Below, in pieces: positions 54,201-63,200 of a DNA stretch of 64,000 nucleotides. Within the stretch, counting starts at the first letter, position 1. Every line of letters starts with the position of its first letter. Source of the DNA: Pseudonocardia cypriaca (lineage in GTDB: Bacteria > Actinomycetota > Actinomycetes > Mycobacteriales > Pseudonocardiaceae); assembly GCF_006717045.1 (NCBI RefSeq), contig NZ_VFPH01000003.1:434001-498000 (forward strand), in the 5' to 3' direction. The notes under the pieces are model-generated. The model saw nothing but the letters and a program-made list of their open reading frames with translations. It did no database searches and had not been told where the DNA came from. The position numbers and the translations under genes were made by a program.

Positions 54201-57200
54201 CTCGTAGCGCGGGTCCTTCGGGCTGATGCCGGGGTGGTCGCGCTCCATGATCGAGCGGGCCAGCGGCGTGGAGTCCCCGCCCAGCTTGACATCGATGCCG
54301 CGGCCCGCCTTGTTGGTGGCCACGGTGACCTGGTGCCACCCGCCGGCCTCGGCGAGGATCCGGGCCTCGTCCGCCGGGCTGGTCCGGGCGGTCAGGACGT
54401 TGTGCTCGATGCCGGCATCGCGCAGCCGCTGCGAGAACTGCGCCGCCTCCCGGATCGACCCGGCCACCACCAGCACCGGCCGGCCGGTCTGCCTCGTGGT
54501 GACGACGTCCTGGAAGACGCCGTCCCACTTCTCCGCCGCGGTCCGGTAGGTGGTCGTGTAGTCCTCCCGCGCGAGCGGGCGGTGCGGCCGGATGTCGACG
54601 ACGCCCTTGTTGTAGTACTCGCGGAACGCGGCTACACCCGCCTCGCCGCCGATGGTGCCGGTCATCCCGGCGAAGTCGCGGTTGGCGAGGAAGTCGACCA
54701 CCGTCATCGCGTCCAGCACGCGGGTGGGGCCCAGCACCTCGACCAGCTCGGCGTACTCGATCGCCTCGGCCAGCCCGTCGTTGTAGCGACGCTCGTCCAG
54801 CCGGTGCCCGGTCCTCTTGTCGACCAGGACGACCCGGCCGTCCTCGACGAAGTAGTGGAAGTCCTTCTCGATGACCCACTTTGCGGTGAGGGCGTTCTCG
54901 ACGTGCCGCTTCAACGGCGCGTAGCTCGCCGTGGACAGATCCCGGCCGGTCTGCTCCTCGATGAAGCGGACGCCGTCATCGGTCAACGTGACCCGGTGGG
55001 GGCCGATCTCGTAATGACCCGCCGGGTCGGCCTTGGTGCGCGGCCGGAGCTTCGTCGCGAGCTCCGCCGACCACGCCAGGTCACCCAGCGGCGCCTTGCG
55101 GCCCCGGATCGGCGCCGCCAGCACGTGCGGGGTCAGCGCCTCGTCCAGCAGCACCTGGTCGACCTCGTCGATCAGGCGGAACCCACCGCGGTCCCCGTGC
55201 ACCGGGTGGCCGCGGCTGTTGCGAGCCCGCAGGGCGTCGAACACGAACTCGCTGACCGTGCCGAGGGCGATGTCGGCCCGGTACGCGCGCCGCTTCGACA
55301 GCGCACCCCACACCGACGTTGCCGGGCGCACCACCCCGACGCGGGCCCCGAGCAGGTCGGCGATCGGCCGGACCGTCCGGACCGCGGACAGCAGGTCCGT
55401 CGGGTTCAGCGCCATCCACTGCGCGCCCTTGCCCGCGACCGGTCGTCCGACCGCGTCCCGGGCGTCGAGCGCGCGCACCGTCATGGCGAGCGACCCGGCG
55501 AGCGTCTTGCCCTCGCCGGTGAGCATCTTGACGATGTCCCCGCGCACGAGCCCGATCGCTCCCGCGATCTGCTCGTCGTAGGGCGCCCTGCCGTTGCGCC
55601 GGGAGGCCTCGCAGGCGAGCGCGGTGCACTCGACCGTGACCTCTTCGATCGTCCTCCGCCCGCTGCGGACGTCATCGGCGATCGCGGCGAACCGATCCCG
55701 CAGCTGCCCGCGGGTGAAGGTCTTCAACTCCTCCCAGAAGGTCTTGACCTGCGTGACCTCGGCCTCGAAGTCCTCGAACCTGCTGACCCGCCGCTCCCCG
55801 TTCTGGCGGGTGCCGGAGGCGTTCCCGTTCTCCGACGGCGGGGGCAGGTCGTTCTCGAGCTCGTTGACCTTCGTCTGGTAGCCCTCGCCGGGCTTCGCAG
55901 GTGTCGGTTCCTCCGGCCGGGGGCGCGGCCCACCGCCGCCGGGGTTCTCGCCGGCCAGCGGGTCCGGCCCGTCGCCGCCGCTGGTCGGCCGCTGCCCGCC
56001 GCCGAGCCGGTCACCGCTGCGCGGCGCGGGCGTCGGGGTCTGGTCGACCGGGTCGGCCGGGCGCGGCCGGCTCGGGGCCGGGGCGGGCTGGTCGCCCTTC
56101 GGCGCGCCGCCCTGCCCACCGGCCTGCGGCTGGTGTCCGGTCTGCTGCGGCGCCTGGTCACCGTGGGCACCGGCGCGGCCGGCGCCGTTCTCGGCCGCCG
56201 TCACGGTCTCCGCGAGCCGGTCGAGCCCGCCGCGCGTCAGGTCGGTGTACTCGCGCGGGCTCAACCGGCCCTCGGCGATCTGGGACAGGACCATGGCCCG
56301 ATCCGTCGCCCGCACCCGATCGCGCACCCAGTCCCTCGCGCGCACGAAGGGGTTGCCCTCCAGCGCTCGGTTGGTCAGCCGGTTCTGGTTGCGGAGGGTG
56401 CCACCGAACATCACCTGGTCGTACATGGCGACCGCGTTCGCGCGATCGACGCGTTGCTGGCGGAAGGCGTGCAGCGCGTCGGTGAGGTAGCCGGACAGCC
56501 CGCGCCGGCCGACCGAGCCCAGGTGGGCGTCGGCGTACAACCCGAACGTCGCACGGGAGTGGCCGGCCCCGATCTCGGCGGCGGTCGCGGCCACGCCGAA
56601 ACGCAGCCCGAGCCGGTTGTAGGCGAGCATGGTGCCGACCAGGCCGGGGGTCCGGCCGTACCTGGTCTGGCGCCCGAAGAGCCCGTCCGTGCCGATGATC
56701 CGCCCGGCGTAGGCGCTGCGGTCCAGGAACGTCCCGAGCCGGTTCAGCCGGGCGGCCTGTGCCTGGAAGGCCATCCCCTCGGTGTAGCGGCCGAGCTCGA
56801 ACGCGGCGCCCGCCCGGCCCGCCGCGACCTCGGCCGCGCCGAGCACCCGGCCGGCCACCGGTGCGACCAGCCCGCGTGACAGCGCTCCCGCGGCGAAGCG
56901 CCCGGCCGCGAAGTTCACCTTCAGCGGGGCGAGCGCCAGTTCCCCGGTCCACCCGGCGAACCGCATGGTCGCGCCGAAGGCCGCGTCCAGACCGGGTACG
57001 CGCGTCACCGACCACGCTGCCCGCGCCGCGGCCCATCCGGTACCCAGCCCGGACATCATCGACGTGGTCAGGCCGGCCGACGCGGCACCGGCGCCCTTCG
57101 CACCCAGGGAGATGCCCTTGATGATCGCCCCGGCGCCCACCGCGACCAACGCGATCGTTCCGACGTCCTCCAGCAGCGTGGAGACCGGCGCGTAGTAGTA

Positions 57201-60200
57201 GTCGTTGCCGATCTTGTCCCAGCTGCCGCCGTCCTTCAGCCACCGGTCGTAGAAGTTCACAGCGCCCTGGGCGACCCCGCCGGTGAACGGGTACAGCCGG
57301 GCGTAGTACTCCAGGTCGGACTCGCCCTCGCGCTGCGCGGGCTTGTCGAAGCCGACGTGGCCGCCGGTCAGGTCACCGACCAGCCCGTCGGAGCCGAGGA
57401 CGTCGTACTTGACGCCGTTCCACAGCTCGGTCCCGATCGACTCCAGCAGGCCCGGGATCGCGTAGACGACGACGTCGCCGAGGTCGCGGACGAGGTTCTT
57501 GCCGAACTGCCCCGGCGACTTGTCCTCGTGGAGGTCGAGCACGAAGAACTCGCCGTCGAGCTGCCCGAAGGCCTCCTCGTCGATCCGCTGCGTGTCGCAC
57601 CGCGAGGTGGCCGAGCAGACCTTCTCGGCGTCGTCGCGCCCGGGCGCCTGGGAGTTCAGGGTGATCGTGTCGTCGCCCTCGGGATCGATGAGCTGGCCGC
57701 CCGACAGCGCGTGCTCGGGCACGGCCAGACCGACGCACGTCCCGTTGGCGGCGCCGCTGGACCGGCAGTCGGAGAGGGTGTCGCGGTTGGAGTCGACGTG
57801 GGTGCTGAACTCGCCGGTGCAGCTGCCGTTGGAGTCGGCGCAGTACCCGAACGCGAACGCCTGCCCCTGCTTCTCCCGGTCCCCGCCCGCCGCGATCGCG
57901 GCCGCGGCGAGCGAGCAGTTGCCGGCGACGTCCTTGCCGCAGCTCTTCACCGAGTCGGCGTTGTTCTTGTCCGCGTCCTGGTGGGCCTCGACGTGCGCGG
58001 AGTACGAGCAGGCGCGAGCGTTGCTGCTCTGGCACCAGGCCACCGCTTCGACGGTGCGCTTGTCGAGGTCGATCCGGACGTCGGCCGCCACCGAGCACCA
58101 GCCCGACCCGGTCGTCCCGGAGTCGGCGCAGTCACCCCTCGCGTTGCCCGCCAGCAGCCCGCCGTCCTCGGTGAGCTCCTCGAGGCCGTGCGCGGAGTAG
58201 CGGTAGCTGCAGTTCTCCTCCGGCCCGTCGGTGCCGCAGCCCGCGCCGCTCTGCACGTGCGCCGGGAGCGGGACCTCCTCGCCGTTCTCGCCGGTGACCT
58301 TGCGCTCGCCGTCGGCGAAGTACTTGGCGAGCGACGAGGAGGAGCAGAACCCGCCGGTCTGGTTGCAGTTCGACACGCCGTCGCCGTGCAGGTCCTCGCC
58401 GTTCGGCGACTCGGCCCATGCGAACGTGTGGGTGGCCGACCGGGTGCAGTTCGTGCCGCCGGTGTCCCCGGTGGTGCACTGGGCGAACGCGTCGACCTTG
58501 CCGGTCGCCTCGTCGTAGGCGACGGACGCGATCGTCGAGCACGAGCCCCACGAACCCGAGCAGTCGGAGTAGGCGGTGCCCTCGTGCTTCGTGTGCTCGG
58601 TCTCCCGGTCCAGGGTGCCCCACGAGTGCGACTCCTGGGTGCAGTGCGGGCCCTCCGGGAAGCAGCTGGTCTGCGCGATCACGTGTGCCGGGACGACGTC
58701 GGGCCGGCCGTCGCCGTCGATGTCCTCCCCCGTGGCGGCCGGCACGTAGTCGAACCGTCCGGCCACCGCGCACGTGCCCGACGTCTTCACGCAGTGCGCG
58801 TTGCCGTTGCCGTGCAGCGTGCCCTCGGTCGCGCCGTTCGGCTTCGCCTGGCCGGGCCCGGACACCTCGCCGTGCAGGTGGGCCTCGGACTTCGTGCAGG
58901 CGGTCGCGCCGCCGTTGTCGCAGTTCGCGTAGGCGGTGATCTCGCCGGTGCCGGGCTTGAACTCGCCCCCGACGATCGTGGAGCACCACCCGGTGGTGCC
59001 CGCGCACTGCGAGACGGCGGTCGCGCCGATCTTGCCGTCCGCGCCGGTGATGTTGGCGTTGGCCCGGGAGCTCTGCGAGCAGGTCCCGCCCTCGACGGCG
59101 CACCCGGTGCCGACGACCAGCGTCGGCGGGATCGGGTTGCCCTCGGAGTCGAGGCTCGCCTCGTGGAACTTGACCACGCCGACCGCCGAGCAACCGCCCG
59201 GGCCCGCGCCGCCGCAGTGCACGTTGCCGTCGCCGGTCAGCTGCCCGCCCTGGAACGAGGCGTCGATCGTGATGTTCGCGTACTTCGAGCAGTTGCCACC
59301 CTCGGTGGCGCAGTACGAGGTGGCCTTCAGCTCGCCGGTCTTCGGGTCGTAGGCGACCTTCGACCCGGTCGCGCAGTACCCGCCTGCCGCGCCGCCGCCC
59401 GAGCAGTCCGCTCCCGAGTCGCCGTTCAGGCCCGCACCCGAGCCCGCCGACCGCGAGCTCGTCGCGTAGTACGAGTCGCACGACCCCGTGCCCGAGCACC
59501 CGGCCTGTGCCAGCGCGGTCTCCGCGTCCACCTTGACGGTGGCGAAGGAGCCGCAGGACCCGCCGGTGCCGCCGCCCGAGCAGCGCGACCACGCCTCCGC
59601 GTGCTGGCCGCCGACGGTCGCGGACGCCTCGGCACCGCTGGAGTAGCTCGCCGTGCAGTTCGACGCGCCCGAGCACCCTGCGACCGCGTTGGCCCAGCCC
59701 TTCCCGGCCGACGCCTGCGCGAACACCGAGAGCCCGCCGCCCCCGGGGCCCGATCCCCCGCCCGAGCCGGACGCGTGGGCGTGCGCCCAGCTGCGGTGCG
59801 TGCCGTCGTCGTAGGACGCCGAGCTCGATGCCTCACCCGAGTACCCCCAGCGGCAGTTGGCCGCGCCGGAGCAGGACGCGCTCGCGTTGGCGTAACCGGG
59901 GCCCGCCGACGCGGTCGCCGACACGGAGACGCCACCGCCGCCGGTGCCGCCGCCACCGGAGCCGGACGCGTACGCCCGCGCCCAGTTGCCGCCGTACGAC
60001 GCCGACGCCGAGGCGTTGGCGCTGTAGGAGTGGCTGCACCGCACGCCCGCGGAGCCGCCGCACGACGCACCGGCCGAGGCGAAGCCCGGGCCTGCCGACG
60101 CCTGCGCGGACACGGCGACGCCACCGCCGCCGATGCCGCCACCGCCGGAACCCGCCGCGTGGGCGCTCGCCCGGTTCCCGCCGTACGCGGCCGACGCGGA

Positions 60201-63200
60201 GGCGTTCGCCCGGTAGGAGTGGCTGCAGTGCACGCCGTCGCTGCCGGTGCAGGAAGCCGCGGCCTGCGCGCCCCCGTTCCCGGCCGAGGCCACCGCGGTG
60301 GTCGCGACGAAGCCACCACCGAACGTCCCCGACCCCGAGCCGGCCGCGTTCGCACTCGCACTCGCGCCGCCCGACGCGTCCGCCGCCGAGCTGCGGGCGC
60401 GGTAGGAGTGGGAGCATCCCGAGCCCTTGCTGCCCTGGCACGCGGCCATCGCGACCGCGGCGTCGCCGGTCGTCGTCGCCCCGGCGCCGGTCGCGCACCA
60501 CCCGCTACCCGCGCCACCGGTCGTCCCGCAGCGCGCGTGCCCGTCGGCGACGTTCCCCCCGGTGCGGCTGTGCGCGGAGCTGGTCGACGAGTAGCTGTGC
60601 CGGCAGACCGACCCCTCGCTGCCCTGGCAGGCCGCAGACGCCTGGGAACCACCTTCCGTTGCGCCGACCCGGCTGGTACCGGCGCACGCGCCGGACGTCC
60701 CGGCGGTGCAGTCGGTGCTCGACGCCGCCCTGGTCGTCCCGCCCGGCAGGGCGGCGCTCGCCGCACCGTCGGTGTGGGTCCGGCAGCCGGTGCCCGCGCA
60801 CTCGGCCGTCGTCTCGACGACCCCCTTGCCGGCGAACCCGCCGGTGGCCGCGTAGCAGGCGCCGGACGCGCCGCACGTCGCGGTCGAGGCGCCGCCCACG
60901 CCCTTCGCGCCGTCCGCCGTGGTGCGGCTCGACGTCTGCGTCGCGCAGCCGGTCGCGGTGCCGTTGTCGCAGACCGCCTCGACCGAGGCGGAGGTGAGGG
61001 CGAGCTGCTCGTCGGCGTCGACCGTGGTGCGCGACGCGGTCGCGGTGATCTGCGCCAGGCACGCCGTGGTGCCGGCGCAATTGGTGGAACCGGTCGCCGT
61101 GCTGGTGCTGCGCTGCCCCGCGGGCCCGGCGACGGCCGAGGACTTCCCGCCGGCGCTGCCGGTGCATCCGGCCTCTGCGCACACCAGCTGCGAGGCGGCC
61201 TCGGCGGCGCCGGTGGAGCCCGGGATCGGCTCGGCCTTCTCGCCCTCGCCGTTGGTCAGGCCGGAGTCGGTCTCGGCGGTCGCGATGGCGTCGCTGGTGA
61301 CGGCGCAACCGTTCGCGGCGGCTAGGCAGTGGGCGCCGGTCTCGGCGCGGCCCGGGGTGCCGCTCGTGGCGCCGGTGGTCGCGGCCCGGCAGGCCGGGCC
61401 CTCGCACTGGGCGGCCGCGCTCGACCGTGACATCGTCGCGGGAGCGTCGGTCAGCGGCCGTGCGGCCAGCTTCGCGGCTTCGGTGTGGGCGTTGCGGGCC
61501 TCGGCCACGGTCTTCGCGGCGTCGGCGGCGGCCTTGCGCTGTGCTGCGGTCGCGCCCGGCCGGGCGGCGACCTCCGCTGCGGCACGAGCTGCGGCCTGGG
61601 CCTCGACGGCCTGCTGGCGCGCCTGCTCGGCAGCGGCCTTGCGGTCCTCCGCGACCATGTCGGCCACGACCTGGCCGGAACCCGCGGAAGAGTCGGTCTG
61701 TGCGAGGCAGCCGCTCTCCGTGGTGGTGCAGCTGCCGCTGGAGCTGGTCGTTCCGGTCGCGGCCGGTGGGCCGCGCGCCTCGCCCGCGCCGGTCAGGGCC
61801 GTCGGACCTTCGTTGCCCGTGGCCGAGGTCCGTGCGGTACCCGCGCACCCCGTGCCGCCGCCGCAGTCGAGGACGGCCGACGCCATCGTCCAGCTGGACG
61901 CGCCGGACACGGTCGGTCCACCGGAGTTCGCACTCGAACCGGGTGCGGTCGAGCCCGGCGGCATGCCCTGCTGCTGGGTGTCCGAGCCGTCCGACCGCTG
62001 CTCGTCGCCCGCCGCACCGACCTCCTCGTCGGAGACGGTGGCGTTCGCCGTCGAGCCGGCCTGCATCAGCGGCAGGATGACGTTCGCGTCGGGGCCGGAC
62101 GAGGCGCCGGAGTTCGTCACCGCCTGGCAGTCGCCACCGGTGACGCCCTCACAGGAGCCGGTGCTGCGCGACCCCCGCGGGGCCTCCGACACCGTCGGGT
62201 CGGTCGCGGTCGCCGCGCTCGACGCCCGCCCGTTGCAGACATCCTCACCGGAGCAGGCCACAACGGCGCCGGCTGCGGAGGCCGCCGACGGGCCCGCGGT
62301 CAGCCGCGCCTCGTTCACCGGCTGCCCGCCGGAGAGGGCCAGTGCGGCCCCGGAGCCGGTGGAGGCGTACGACGTCGATGCGGCCTGGCACCCGGCGGTG
62401 CCCCCGGCGCAGCTCGCCTCCCCGGTGGACGTGCGCGGTGTCCCGCCGGCCACGGCGCCGTCCCACGCGGAGGTGGAGGTGCGCACCGAACCGGAGCAGG
62501 CCGCCGTGGCACATGCGACGCTCCCCGACGACGACGCCACCGAGGACGGGCCGCTGGTGGGCTGCCCGGGAAGCGGCCTGCCGGTCACCGGGTCGACGGC
62601 GACGAAGTCGGGCGCCGACGACGCGGAGGAGCTGGTCTCGCCAGAGCAGCCACCCGCGGTGACGGTGCACTCGGCGGTCGCCTTCGTGCCACGGGCGTGC
62701 GGTGACACCGCGGTGTCGCGGGCGCTCGTCGCCGACGCGGCGGAGCCGCCACAGGTCCCGGTGCCGCCGGAGCATTCCACCGACGACGAGGCGGTCGACA
62801 CGCTCACCGGGCCGGAAACCGCTGCCACGCCGGGGACCGCGTCGCCGGTGGCCGGGTCGCGGTCGGACACCGCCGTTCCCGACGAGCTCGCGCAGCCGCC
62901 GCCGTCGCCGTGGACGGTGCAGCTCGCGCTGCCGGTGCTGTCCCGGACGCCCGTGACGTCCCCGGACGCCCCGCCCGCCGTCCGGACCGAGGTGGACCCG
63001 GTGCACCCGACGACACCGCAGTCGGCCGCGGCGTCGGCGGTGCTCGCCGCGGACAGCTCGCGACGCGCCGGCCCGACCGCCGCGGCGGCGGTGTCCCCGA
63101 GCTCGGCCACGCGGTCGCTCACCTCGGACGTCGCATCGCTGGCGCACTCGCCCGACGCTGTCGTGCAGCGCGTGGACGCGCTCGTCGTGCGTACCGGGGC

